NCBI GenBank assembly: GCA_934432885.1
Contig: CAKRYY010000042.1
Coordinates: 1 to 22,175 of the forward strand
DNA from: an uncultured Lachnospiraceae bacterium
GTDB lineage: Bacteria; Bacillota; Clostridia; Lachnospirales; Lachnospiraceae
Reading direction: 5' to 3'
DNA: 22,175 nt
The translations under genes and the position numbers were made by a program. Every line of letters begins with the position of its first letter. Positions within the stretch are counted from its first letter, which is position 1. The notes under the pieces were generated by a model. It searched no databases and was not told the DNA's origin. It saw only the letters and a list, made by a program, of their open reading frames with translations. This document shows positions 13,616 through 20,726 of the stretch, piece after piece.

Positions 13616-15951
13616 TGCTGTTTCAGAAATTAAAAAGAGAATTATGGCAGCAGAAAACGCAGTTTTTTGCAATCTTTCTGATGGCGTTTTTGGGGCTGTT
13701 CGTATATGTCGGAATGGATGCGGAAAGCAGCGGCGCAGCAGAGTCAGCAGAGCGTTATTATGAGGATTATCAGCTTGCGGATTTCTGGATACAGGGGGCA
13801 GCATTTTCTGAGGATGATAAAAATACGATTCTTGCGATTCCAGGTGTAAAAAATGTACAGCGCTGCCTGATCATGGATGCAAAGGCAGAAGGCATCCAGG
13901 GAAAAGGGGATGAGGATGCGGAGCTGACGCTATATTTTATAGAGGAAAATACAGTTTCCCGTCCTCTTATAAAGAGCGGTGAGCCCTTTGACGAAGGGGA
14001 AAGAGGGGTGTGGCTGAACGAGGATTTTGCAGAGGCAAAGCACCTTTGCGACGGAGAGGAGCTGACGATAAAGGCTGACGATTTTAAACTGACCCTGAAG
14101 GTGCTTGGAACGATTATGAGCCCGGAGCATGTATATTATACATCCAGTCAGGGAGAGATGGTGCCGGATTATACCAGCTTTGGCTATGCGGTTCTGCCGG
14201 GCGACTGCTATCCGAGGGCAACAGTGGAGACGGGCAGCTATTATAATACACTGCGGGTAGATACGCAGGAAACCTATAAGGACAATGCAAGTGCAGCGAT
14301 GAAGAATACCTTTAAAGAGGCGCTTGGAATGGATGACCTGCTTATTACTGACAGGCAGGAGAATGTGAGCTATTCGACCTTTGACGCAGAAATACAGCAG
14401 CACAAGACGATGAGCCTGATGTTTCCGGTGCTGTTTCTGATAATTGCCGTGCTGGGTATCATTACGACGATGACAAGGATGACGGCGCATCAGAGAACGC
14501 AGATTGGAACGATGAAAGCACTGGGCATTTCCAATGCGCAGATTGTGATACATTATGTATCCTTCGGCTTTGTCGTCAGCCTGCTTGGGTCAATACTTGG
14601 CGCGATGGCGGGAATCTTTGTGCTTCCGCAGCTTATTTTAAGCTCCATGAAGCAGATGTATCTGCTGCCGGAGTGGACGCTGCATTTTTCCGCAAAGGAT
14701 TTTGGGGGAATTGTGGTGGTCGTACTGCTGGCAACGCTGGTATGCTTTCTGACCTGCAGCAGGGAACTGTCGGGTATGCCGGCACAGACACTGCGGCCCA
14801 AAGCACCTAAAATTGTAAAGCCCTCATGGCTGGAAAAGACAGCCGCCTGGCGGGAGCTTGGATTTTCTACGCAATGGAATCTGCGTGACATTCGTAAAAA
14901 TAAGCTGCGTACGTTGATGGGAGTTATCGGAATCGCCGGTGCAATGATGCTTTTAATCTGTGCATTTGGCTGTCGGGATTCCATGAACTATATGCCGGAG
15001 CAGATGTTCCATGAGCTGAATCTGAATCAGAGGACGATTATCTTTGAGCCGGGAACGGATGCTTTTACAGTTGGCGAGTATGCCAGAAAGTACGGCGGGC
15101 AGCAGGTAGAAACAGCTTCGATTGAACTGGTAGGAAATGAAGGAGGGGCAGACCAGAAGGTAAAGTCTGCGACACTTACGGTTGTGGGCGAGGGAAGCAT
15201 GCTTCATTTTCAGGATGGAGAGCAAAATGAGATTTCAATGGATGCGCAGGATGTAATGCTGAGCACAAAGATGGCAGAGCTGCTTGGCGTGCAGGAGGGT
15301 GACCTGATACGTTTCCGGATTGCAGGTGAAAAGGAAATTTACCGGATGCGGGTAACGAAATGCAATCGTACACCGACCGGGCAGGGCGTTACGATGAGCA
15401 GACAGAAATTTCATGAGCTGGGCTGTGATTTTGAGCCCAATCAGGTACTGACAAATTATGAACTGCCCGCGGATTTGCAGGACGATATTCCGGTACAGAC
15501 CGTGCAGGATATTGTTGTCAGAGAGCAGGAGATGATAGAATCCCTGGCGATTATGAACATGATGATTGCGATTATGATTATCGCGGCGGTTGTGCTTGGA
15601 TTGGTGGTGCTCTACAATCTTTCGGAGCTTTCCTTTGTGGAGAAGGTGCGCGAATATACGACGCTGAAGGTGCTCGGCATGAAGGAGGGCATCATCAAGT
15701 GGATGATTCTGATGCAGAATCTGCTGGTTGGCGTACTGGGAGTGTTAGCAGGGATTCCGCTTGGCAAGCTGTTTTTATATGCCATGTTCAAGGATATGGG
15801 AGACAGTCAGGACATGGTAGCTGTCGTCACATTAAATTCCTATCTGCTTTCTGCGATAGGCTCGCTTTGCATCGCGGCGCTGGCAGGCTTTATGATGTCA
15901 GGCAAGGTAAGGAAGATGGATATGGTGGATGCACTGAAATCAAATGAATAG
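13615..15951 (+). CDS. FtsX-like ABC transporter permease
   Basis: A 778-residue membrane protein with two FtsX-type units. A first helix at about 15-35 is followed by a large outside domain of some 230 residues, three helices at about 260-375, a cytoplasmic linker with the coupling sequence 'WNLRDIRKNKLRTLMGVIG', a helix near 435-460, a second outside domain of about 190 residues, and three final helices (about 645-770). The C-terminal 'EKVREYTTLKVLGMKEG' is a typical FtsX motif, also present in the first half as 'RTQIGTMKALGISNAQI'. ATG 13615 is chosen because GAGGTGG lies seven bases ahead and it overlaps the ATPase stop as TAATG; ATG 13609 would add two residues. Together with the two preceding genes it forms the pump. 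Confidence 0.93.
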   Translation: MLFQKLKRELWQQKTQFFAIFLMAFLGLFVYVGMDAESSGAAESAERYYEDYQLADFWIQGAAFSEDDKNTILAIPGVKNVQRCLIMDAKAEGIQGKGDEDAELTLYFIEENTVSRPLIKSGEPFDEGERGVWLNEDFAEAKHLCDGEELTIKADDFKLTLKVLGTIMSPEHVYYTSSQGEMVPDYTSFGYAVLPGDCYPRATVETGSYYNTLRVDTQETYKDNASAAMKNTFKEALGMDDLLITDRQENVSYSTFDAEIQQHKTMSLMFPVLFLIIAVLGIITTMTRMTAHQRTQIGTMKALGISNAQIVIHYVSFGFVVSLLGSILGAMAGIFVLPQLILSSMKQMYLLPEWTLHFSAKDFGGIVVVVLLATLVCFLTCSRELSGMPAQTLRPKAPKIVKPSWLEKTAAWRELGFSTQWNLRDIRKNKLRTLMGVIGIAGAMMLLICAFGCRDSMNYMPEQMFHELNLNQRTIIFEPGTDAFTVGEYARKYGGQQVETASIELVGNEGGADQKVKSATLTVVGEGSMLHFQDGEQNEISMDAQDVMLSTKMAELLGVQEGDLIRFRIAGEKEIYRMRVTKCNRTPTGQGVTMSRQKFHELGCDFEPNQVLTNYELPADLQDDIPVQTVQDIVVREQEMIESLAIMNMMIAIMIIAAVVLGLVVLYNLSELSFVEKVREYTTLKVLGMKEGIIKWMILMQNLLVGVLGVLAGIPLGKLFLYAMFKDMGDSQDMVAVVTLNSYLLSAIGSLCIAALAGFMMSGKVRKMDMVDALKSNE

Positions 15952-15992
15952 TCCTGAAACACGCAGGCAGAGGCAATCGCGCGAAAAAAAGC

Positions 15993-16934
15993 TCAAACGG
16001 TACTCGGCTGGTCAAAATGGAAGCCGTTACGGGGATGTCTGGCGGATAGAATGTCGCGCTGTTTTCCAACTGCTACATGCGTGTAGATTTCCGTGATATG
16101 GATGGAGCTGTGTCCGAGCATTTCCTGTATATAGCGGATGTCGACATCCGCATCCAAAAGGCTGGTTGCAAAGGTGTGACGGAACATGTGCGGCGTGATG
16201 TGCAGGTCGATAGCGGCGAGAGAAGCATATTTGTGCAGCATCCGCCGGATTGCCTGATCTGTAAGTCTGGTACCTGTCTGATTTGCAAAGAAATGACCGT
16301 AACGGTCAATCTGATGACGAAAGCAGTTTTCATATTCCTGAAGAATACGAAGCACAGCGCGGCTGCCAATATACAAACGCCGCTCCTTGCTTCCCTTGCC
16401 ATAAATCAGGATAACGCCGTCGTGAAGATTTACATCCACAGCGCGCAGAAAGCAAAGCTCGGAAATACGGATGCCTGTAGCAAACAAAAGCTCAATAACA
16501 GCCGCGTCGCGCAGGGCATTTTTCCGCCGATGCGGGGTAGAGGCAGCGACGCGCTGCTGATAGACGGTAGAAAGAAGCTGTTCAATGATATAGAGCGGAA
16601 TGGTCTTTGGCAGAATCACAGGTTCCCGAAAATGGATTTGCATTTTATGAAATGGATTCTGCAAAATATACTCCCGGTATTCCAGATAATGAAAAAATGC
16701 TTTCAGGGAAGCGATTTTACGTTTGGCGGTTTTGGGCTGATAAGTATGATGCAGCCTTGCAAGAGCGGCTTCTAACATTTTTGTATCAACACTGCAAATA
16801 TCAGAAACAGGAAGAGACAGAACAAACTGGCGCAGGTCAATGCCATAGGCGCGCAGTGTTTTTTCATCCAGCCGCTTCTGATTTTTGCAGTAGGTAAGGT
16901 ATTCTCTGGTAAGTGCTTCTATACTTTTTGTCAT
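15993..16934 (-). CDS. Tyrosine-type site-specific recombinase (XerD-like)
   Basis: A 313-residue DNA recombinase with an N-terminal SAM-like core-binding domain (1-95) and a C-terminal catalytic domain. The catalytic set is complete: Arg156 (ATGIRISEL), Lys180 (YGKGSKERR), His249 and Arg252 (HMFRHTFAT), His275 (LGHSSIHIT) and nucleophile Tyr284 (EIYTHV). Length matches Xer-type and short integron or transposon recombinases. ATG 16934 has AAGGAGG seven bases ahead; an upstream in-frame ATG at 16958 does not. It is convergent with the efflux permease (41-base gap, no clear terminator). A 5'-truncated gene lies right behind its promoter region, so it may belong to a mobile or invertible segment. 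A housekeeping XerC/D is less likely but possible. Confidence 0.9.
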   Translation of the reverse strand: MTKSIEALTREYLTYCKNQKRLDEKTLRAYGIDLRQFVLSLPVSDICSVDTKMLEAALARLHHTYQPKTAKRKIASLKAFFHYLEYREYILQNPFHKMQIHFREPVILPKTIPLYIIEQLLSTVYQQRVAASTPHRRKNALRDAAVIELLFATGIRISELCFLRAVDVNLHDGVILIYGKGSKERRLYIGSRAVLRILQEYENCFRHQIDRYGHFFANQTGTRLTDQAIRRMLHKYASLAAIDLHITPHMFRHTFATSLLDADVDIRYIQEMLGHSSIHITEIYTHVAVGKQRDILSARHPRNGFHFDQPSTV

Positions 16935-17065
16935 AACGGTTCCTCCTTGGTTTATCAATGGGTTTTGCAGAAAATTCAGTGAAAAAATGGACGGTAGTGG
17001 TTTAGGACGGCAGTAGTATTATAACGCGTGCAGAGCGGCAAAAGGCAAAGAGGCTTGTCTCCTTA

Positions 17066-17515
17066 ACAGCAGTAACAGCACATATTGTTTTTGAGGAACT
17101 GGAAAAAAGAGTGAAAAAGCCTCTTGTGAGTATTCCAAGAGCGGTATGCGAAGAAGCAGCCTTGAATGGGATAACGAAAATCGGGCTCCTCGGCACCATA
17201 TTTACAATGGAGCAGGAGTATATGAAAAAGGATTTTTACGATGCGGGGATTCAAGTATTCATTCCCGAAGAGCCAGACAGAGAATTGATTGCAAAAAGAA
17301 TTTATGAGGAGCTTGAGAGGGGAATCGTAAAGGAGAGCACTCTGCTTGAATTTACAGAAATCATAGAACGGATGAAGAAGGATTATGGAATTGAAGCAGT
17401 TATTTTAGGATGCACGGAGCTTCCGCTGCTCTTGAATTCTGAAAATTGTCCAATAAAGTGTATGGATGCTGTTGACATACATTTAAAAAAGCTGATAGCT
17501 TTGGCGATGGCGTAG
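17066..17515 (+). pseudogene. 5'-truncated aspartate/glutamate racemase family gene
   Basis: About 150 codons match the second half of an Asp/Glu racemase: 'HIVFEELEKRVKKPLVSI', then 'GLLGTIFTMEQEYMKKDFYDAGIQVFIP' and the second catalytic cysteine in GCTELPLL. Intact members have about 230 residues, starting with a GGMSxxST-type motif and the first catalytic Cys; both are missing. The frame is open leftwards only to a TAG at 17003, and homology seems to fade near 17066. A GTG at 17111 could start a 134-residue product, but it would lack half the active site. The break faces the recombinase gene, suggesting loss of the 5' part by insertion or deletion there. Confidence 0.75.
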
Positions 17516-17626
17516 CAGCATTATATTGAACTACGGAAATATGTGAATAGTTTGACTAAGGCAGAATTACAAGACAGATTATATGATGCTTTGGTTGAAC
17601 TGGAAGATGCGGGATATAGATATTGA
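17516..17626 (+). other. Short open stretch after the racemase remnant
   Basis: In the same frame, directly after the racemase TAG, 36 codons read through to TGA (17624-17626) with protein-like composition (LTKAELQDRLYDALVELEDA). A GTG at 17542 has no ribosome site. Probably the tail end of another lost gene; not recognised. Confidence 0.25.
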
Positions 17627-17662
17627 TAAGAAAATTGTTTAGACAATTAAAAGGAATGTGTT

Positions 17663-17725
17663 ATGCTGATGAATTCGCGTGTAAATTTATTGCAAATCGG
17701 TAATGATATGAGTATAATATCCTAA
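17663..17725 (+). CDS. Possible 20-codon leader ORF before the toxin-antitoxin pair
   Basis: ATG 17663 has AAAAGGA about eight bases ahead and reads 20 codons (MLMNSRVNLLQIGNDMSIIS) to a TAA that abuts the antitoxin's AAAGGAG site. A possible promoter, TAGACA-16-TATGCT, lies just upstream, but its -10 overlaps the ORF start, so transcripts from it would lack the ATG. The better antitoxin promoter lies inside the ORF, which also argues against it. Could be a translated leader, a remnant or chance. Confidence 0.2.
   Translation: MLMNSRVNLLQIGNDMSIIS
17690..17718 (+). promoter_or_regulatory. Promoter and possible operator of the toxin-antitoxin operon
   Basis: TTGCAA (17690-17695), a 17-base spacer and consensus TATAAT (17713-17718). 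GATAT...ATATC (17705-17721) forms an imperfect palindrome over the -10, a plausible site for autoregulation by the antitoxin-toxin complex. Confidence 0.6.
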
Positions 17726-17739
17726 AAGGAGCGATTATT

Positions 17740-18003
17740 ATGCCAAACATTAAACCTATATCAGATTTGAGAAATTATACAGATGTTTTAAAGGAAGTTG
17801 ATGCTACCAGCAGAGTTTATCTTACCAGAAATGGACATGGAGAGTATGGTATCTTAACAATGGCAGAGATTGACGAACTCGATCGCTACAGAGCTGCCTA
17901 TACTCTCTTCTCAAAATTGCAAAAAGCCGAAGAAAGAGCTGCAAAAGAGGGATGGACAGATGCCGATGCGCTTGAAAAAGAGCTGGAGGTAGATGAAGTT
18001 TGA
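17740..18003 (+). CDS. Phd/YefM family antitoxin
   Basis: An 87-residue antitoxin. The N-terminal 55 residues have the Phd/YefM DNA-binding and dimer fold (KPISDLRNYTDVLKEVDATSRVYLTRNGHGEYGILTMAEIDEL). The acidic C-terminal tail (ADALEKELEVDEV) is the segment that usually wraps around and blocks the toxin. AAAGGAG sits eight bases before the ATG. It overlaps the toxin gene by four bases, the usual coupled order with antitoxin first. Expected to repress its own promoter; the inverted repeat over the -10 fits this. Confidence 0.92.
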   Translation: MPNIKPISDLRNYTDVLKEVDATSRVYLTRNGHGEYGILTMAEIDELDRYRAAYTLFSKLQKAEERAAKEGWTDADALEKELEVDEV

Positions 18004-18350
18004 AGTATAAACTAAAGTATTCTCCGGATGCTGGGGATAAGCTGAAAGAACTCAAGAAGCAAATTTCAGCTTCACATGGGAGCGATGTTGCAACAAAGAT
18101 TATTTCCAAGATTATGCGAGAAATCAGAGATCTTCAAGATAATCCCGGAAAAGGTCCTTCTGTTGAGGCTATATTAGGAATTCCTACATCGTACAGATTT
18201 CTTCATGTTGGGAAGAATTACGTTTTTTTTCGAATCGAAGCTGATACTATATATGTGACTGACATCTATAATGAGCGTGAAGATTTTTTATGGAGGATGT
18301 TCAGAGTAAATTTAAGGTCCCAGGATAGCATAGACTTTTGGGGCGAATAG
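18000..18350 (+). CDS. RelE/ParE family toxin
   Basis: A 116-residue toxin with the RelE/ParE fold: first strand 'KYKLKYSPDAGDKLKELKK', two helices to 'RDLQDNPGKGPSVE', then the C-terminal strands 'SYRFLHVGKNYVFFRIEADTIYVTDIYNEREDF'. RelE-type members cut mRNA on the ribosome and ParE-type members poison gyrase; sequence alone does not settle which. It starts at TTG 18000, overlapping the antitoxin stop (TTGA), so translation depends on the antitoxin gene. The tail (about 25 residues after the last strand) is slightly longer than usual. A terminator-like hairpin follows. Confidence 0.9.
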   Translation: MKYKLKYSPDAGDKLKELKKQISASHGSDVATKIISKIMREIRDLQDNPGKGPSVEAILGIPTSYRFLHVGKNYVFFRIEADTIYVTDIYNEREDFLWRMFRVNLRSQDSIDFWGE

Positions 18351-18361
18351 TAGTGTGATAC

Positions 18362-18402
18362 CCCCACTTGATTAAGATTTTGCTTGGATACTGGGGCTTT
18401 TT
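18362..18402 (+). terminator. Probable terminator of the toxin-antitoxin operon
   Basis: CCCCA (18362-18366) pairs with TGGGG (18392-18396), with a weak inner CTT/AAG stem, followed by CTTTTT. The long loop makes it a moderate candidate. Confidence 0.5.
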
Positions 18403-18451
18403 GCTACCTGCCATAATAAAGGTAGAAGTTCACAAAATGTTCACAAAAAAA

Positions 18452-18478
18452 TTAGCACTCACCTATTGACAGTGCTAA
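18452..18478. promoter_or_regulatory. CIRCE element, HrcA operator
   Basis: TTAGCACTC-N9-CAGTGCTAA matches the CIRCE consensus TTAGCACTC-N9-GAGTGCTAA at all but one base (C for G at 18470). HrcA bound here represses the gene until heat or misfolded protein titrates GroEL. CIRCE normally precedes groE or dnaK operons; here it precedes hsp20. Confidence 0.92.
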
Positions 18479-18494
18479 TAAAGCGTGTTATAAC
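18466..18494 (+). promoter_or_regulatory. hsp20 promoter overlapping CIRCE
   Basis: TTGACA (18466-18471), a 17-base spacer and TATAAC (18489-18494). The -35 lies inside CIRCE; the single CIRCE mismatch supplies the C of TTGACA. The leader to the ATG is about 115 bases. Confidence 0.8.
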
Positions 18495-18527
18495 ACAATT
18501 AGAACAAAGGAAGAGGAACGAAAGGGA

Positions 18528-18593
18528 CCGGAAAGGAATCCAAGGGAACTTCTTCCGGAGGCAGTAACATATAGGTTGCAGGCAAAGAGCCTG
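18528..18593 (+). promoter_or_regulatory. Structured hsp20 leader with two hairpins
   Basis: CCGGAA (18528-18533) can pair with TTCCGG (18553-18558), and CAGGC-AAAGA-GCCTG (18579-18593) forms a small perfect hairpin 11 bases before the AGGAGG. The ribosome site itself is not visibly buried, so an RNA thermometer is only a possibility; the hairpins may simply stabilise the mRNA. Confidence 0.3.
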
Positions 18594-18616
18594 ATTAAAA
18601 GAAGGAGGAATGACTT

Positions 18617-19054
18617 ATGTTGATGCCTAGCATTTTTGGAGAAAACTTATTTGATGATTGGATGAATTTTTCATTTCCTGATATTGACAAGGCGCTGTAC
18701 GGAAAGCGTGCAAACAACGTGATGAAGACAGACGTTAAGGAAACAGAAAGCGGCTACGAGGTAGATATTGACCTGCCTGGTTTCAAGAAAGACGAGGTAA
18801 GTGCAAGTCTTGAGAATGGTTATCTGACAATCAGCGCAGCAAAGGGACTTGACAAGGACGAGCAGGACAAGAAAGGCAAATACATCCGCAAGGAGCGTTA
18901 TGCCGGTTCGATGAGCAGGAGCTTTTATGTAGGCGAGGGCGTCGATCAGAATGATATTCATGCAAAGTTTGAGGATGGTATCCTGAGGCTGAGCGTACCG
19001 AAAGAAAATAAGAAGGCGGTTGAGCAAAATAAATACATTGCGATTGAGGGATAA
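18617..19054 (+). CDS. hsp20: Hsp20/alpha-crystallin family small heat-shock protein
   Basis: A 145-residue ATP-independent chaperone that holds unfolding proteins. The alpha-crystallin domain spans about 34-135: 'NNVMKTDVKETESGYEVDIDLPGFKKDEVSASLENGYLTISA', 'RKERYAGSMSRSFYVGEGVD' and 'HAKFEDGILRLSVPKE', which carries the conserved G-x-L motif. The tail has the I-x-I oligomer motif (KYIAIEG). The N-terminal FGENLFDDWMNF is aromatic, as usual. AAGGAGG precedes the ATG. It is monocistronic, with a CIRCE-overlapped promoter and a strong terminator, so heat induction through HrcA is expected. Confidence 0.96.
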   Translation: MLMPSIFGENLFDDWMNFSFPDIDKALYGKRANNVMKTDVKETESGYEVDIDLPGFKKDEVSASLENGYLTISAAKGLDKDEQDKKGKYIRKERYAGSMSRSFYVGEGVDQNDIHAKFEDGILRLSVPKENKKAVEQNKYIAIEG

Positions 19055-19101
19055 GATTTCCCGCAAGGCAGAATCGCAGGAAAGCAATAACAATAAGACG
19101 G

Positions 19102-19134
19102 CAGCCGGGGCATATCAAAGCTCCGGCTGTTTTT
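19102..19134 (+). terminator. Terminator of hsp20
   Basis: CAGCCGGGGC (19102-19111) pairs with GCTCCGGCTG (19120-19129), one G-U pair, around an eight-base loop, followed by TTTTT. Confidence 0.9.
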
Positions 19135-19318
19135 GCTTCTTTTGCGTCTGATTCAAAATTTTTCTCATATTTTTTTGAGAAGTTATTTGGCAGTCTGTCC
19201 GAAAGCCAAAAGTGTCATGCAGAGCATCTGTTATATCGGTGCGGGTGTACGCAGGGATATACCCTTCGCTGGGCACAATCGTCATATCCATGGAAAGGAT
19301 GTTTTTTGAGGTTTTCAA
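19115..19318 (-). pseudogene. C-terminal remnant of a transposase-like gene
   Basis: A 67-codon frame whose core, 'GYIPAYTRTDITDALHDTFG' followed by FRTDCQITSQKNMRKI, looks like the C-terminal end of IS transposases of Clostridia (IS1634/IS4-like, from memory and not checked). There is no ribosome site, the start would be a TTG, and nothing upstream continues the protein; the first residues are unlike the family. Its end overlaps the hsp20 terminator. Best read as what is left of an insertion sequence. Moderately sure it is a relic, less sure of the family. Confidence 0.45.
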
Positions 19319-19331
19319 AGGATAGTTGTTA

Positions 19332-19361
19332 TTGACAAGATATACAGCGTTACTTTATACT
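19332..19361 (+). promoter_or_regulatory. Promoter of a possible small RNA
   Basis: TTGACA (19332-19337) and TATACT (19356-19361) with an 18-base spacer. An ACTTT-GATT-AAAGT palindrome begins inside the -10 and could be an operator. Confidence 0.5.
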
Positions 19362-19367
19362 TTGATT

Positions 19368-19490
19368 AAAGTTATTTGGATTATAGTTACCATGTCTGTT
19401 CCGAATATCAGGGGGCAGGCAGCGAAATTAAGAAGCTATTAAGTACTTGAGGAATAAGGGAGTGTGCAGTTTGTACAGTCCCTTATTTTA
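19368..19490 (+). ncRNA. Possible small transcript of about 120 bases
   Basis: A promoter and a terminator bracket a stretch without a good gene. The only ORF is 16 codons from ATG 19392 (MSVPNIRGQAAKLRSY) and lacks a ribosome site. It could be a small regulatory RNA, a relic of a lost gene's control region, or the leader of the downstream dehydrogenase. No known RNA family recognised. Confidence 0.3.
19453..19490 (+). terminator. Terminator upstream of the alcohol dehydrogenase
   Basis: AATAAGGGA (19453-19461) and TCCCTTATT (19479-19487) pair perfectly, followed by TTTA and a T-rich stretch. It would stop transcripts from the 19332 promoter before the dehydrogenase gene and could act leftward too. 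Confidence 0.75.
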
Positions 19491-19589
19491 TACATATTTT
19501 ATATATACGATAGAAAATCTTGGAGGGCTGCAGGGCATATAGTTGGGTATAGTAATTGTTCAAAATAAATTAAAGGAGGAGAGGCGCGT

Positions 19590-20648
19590 ATGAAGGGATT
19601 TGCAATGCTCAAAATTGGTGAAGTGGGATGGATTGAAAAAGAAGTACCAGTATGTGGTCCTACGGACGCCATATGTAAACCGCTTGCAGTAGCAATCTGC
19701 ACTTCTGATGTGCATACTGTATGGGAGGGTGCAGTTGGAGAACGCAGAAATATGATTCTGGGGCATGAGTGTTGTGCGGAGGTCGTTAAGACGGGGGAAC
19801 TGGTAAAGGATTTTATGCCGGGAGATAGGGTTCTGATCCCGGCAATCACACCCGACTGGAATTCACTGGAAGCACAGGCAGGATACCCCATGCATTCTGG
19901 TGGAATGCTTGCAGGATGGAAATTTTCGAATATCAAGGATGGTGTTTTTGCAGAGTATTTCCACGTAAATGATGCAGATGGTAATCTGGCCAGACTACAG
20001 GAGGAAATTGACGTTGTGGATGCCTGTATGCTTTCGGATATGGTGCCTACAGGCTTTCATGGAGCGGAACTGGCAGACATCCAGTTTGGAGATACGGTTC
20101 TGGTGGTGGGGATTGGCCCGGTAGGGCTGATGTCTGTTGCAGCTGCAACGATGCGCGGAGCATCCCGTATCCTTGCAGTAGGAACCAGACCGGTTTGTGC
20201 AGAGGCTGCAAGAAGGTATGGCGCAGATGAAATTATCAGTTATAAAAATGGCAGTATTGAAGAGCAGGTATTGGATTTGACCCAGGGAAAAGGGGTCGAT
20301 AAAGCGATAGTTGCAGGCGGGGATGTGGATACATTTGCTTCTGTGGTAAAATGCCTGAAGCCGGGAGGTAAAATCGGGTCGGTCAATTATCTGGGAAGCG
20401 GAGACAGTATAAGAATTCCCCGGTTGGAATGGGGCGTTGGCATGGGACATAAACAGATACATGGAGGACTGATGCCGGGAGGCAGGCTTCGTATGGAAAA
20501 GCTGGGTGCACTTGTGGCAGCAGGGCGTCTGGATGTGAAGCCATTGGCAACACATATTCTGGATGGCTGGGAAAGTATTCCTGAGGCACTTCAGCTGATG
20601 AAGGAAAAACCGTCAGACCTGATTAAAGTAGTGGTAAGACTTACATAA
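19590..20648 (+). CDS. Zinc-dependent NADP(H) secondary alcohol dehydrogenase
   Basis: A 352-residue medium-chain dehydrogenase very like the Thermoanaerobacter brockii secondary ADH, which interconverts secondary alcohols and ketones (also acetaldehyde/ethanol) using NADP(H). Catalytic zinc ligands Cys37 (AICTSDVH), His59 with Glu60 (LGHE) and the Asp of LSDMVPTGFHG near 150 are in place; using Asp rather than Cys as third ligand, and lacking the four-Cys structural zinc loop, is typical of this group. The Rossmann motif is GIGPVG near 174-179, and 'GTRPVCAEAARRYGA' supplies Arg200 and Tyr218 for the NADP 2'-phosphate. AAAGGAGGAG precedes the ATG. The cyclase gene follows in the same direction after 78 bases; no functional link is implied. 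Confidence 0.95.
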   Translation: MKGFAMLKIGEVGWIEKEVPVCGPTDAICKPLAVAICTSDVHTVWEGAVGERRNMILGHECCAEVVKTGELVKDFMPGDRVLIPAITPDWNSLEAQAGYPMHSGGMLAGWKFSNIKDGVFAEYFHVNDADGNLARLQEEIDVVDACMLSDMVPTGFHGAELADIQFGDTVLVVGIGPVGLMSVAAATMRGASRILAVGTRPVCAEAARRYGADEIISYKNGSIEEQVLDLTQGKGVDKAIVAGGDVDTFASVVKCLKPGGKIGSVNYLGSGDSIRIPRLEWGVGMGHKQIHGGLMPGGRLRMEKLGALVAAGRLDVKPLATHILDGWESIPEALQLMKEKPSDLIKVVVRLT

Positions 20649-20726
20649 GAATATCGGAGAGACAGAAACTTTATGTACGTCATTACTGCAGGAGGGCTGA
20701 TTGAGAAGAGGGGATGAATAAAGCAA

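Noticed and set aside
16077..16775. 232-codon plus-strand frame opposite the recombinase
   Set aside because: The opposite strand carries a recombinase with all six catalytic residues and a perfect ribosome site; this frame has neither.
17013..17035. Promoter for the recombinase (TATAAT on the minus strand at 17023-17018)
   Set aside because: The -10 is perfect, but no acceptable -35 lies 16-18 bases away; TTGCCT at 19 is too weak to list.
18427..18448. Tandem TTCACAAAA copies before CIRCE
   Set aside because: Only two short A-rich copies; may act as an upstream promoter element but does not qualify as a repeat array.
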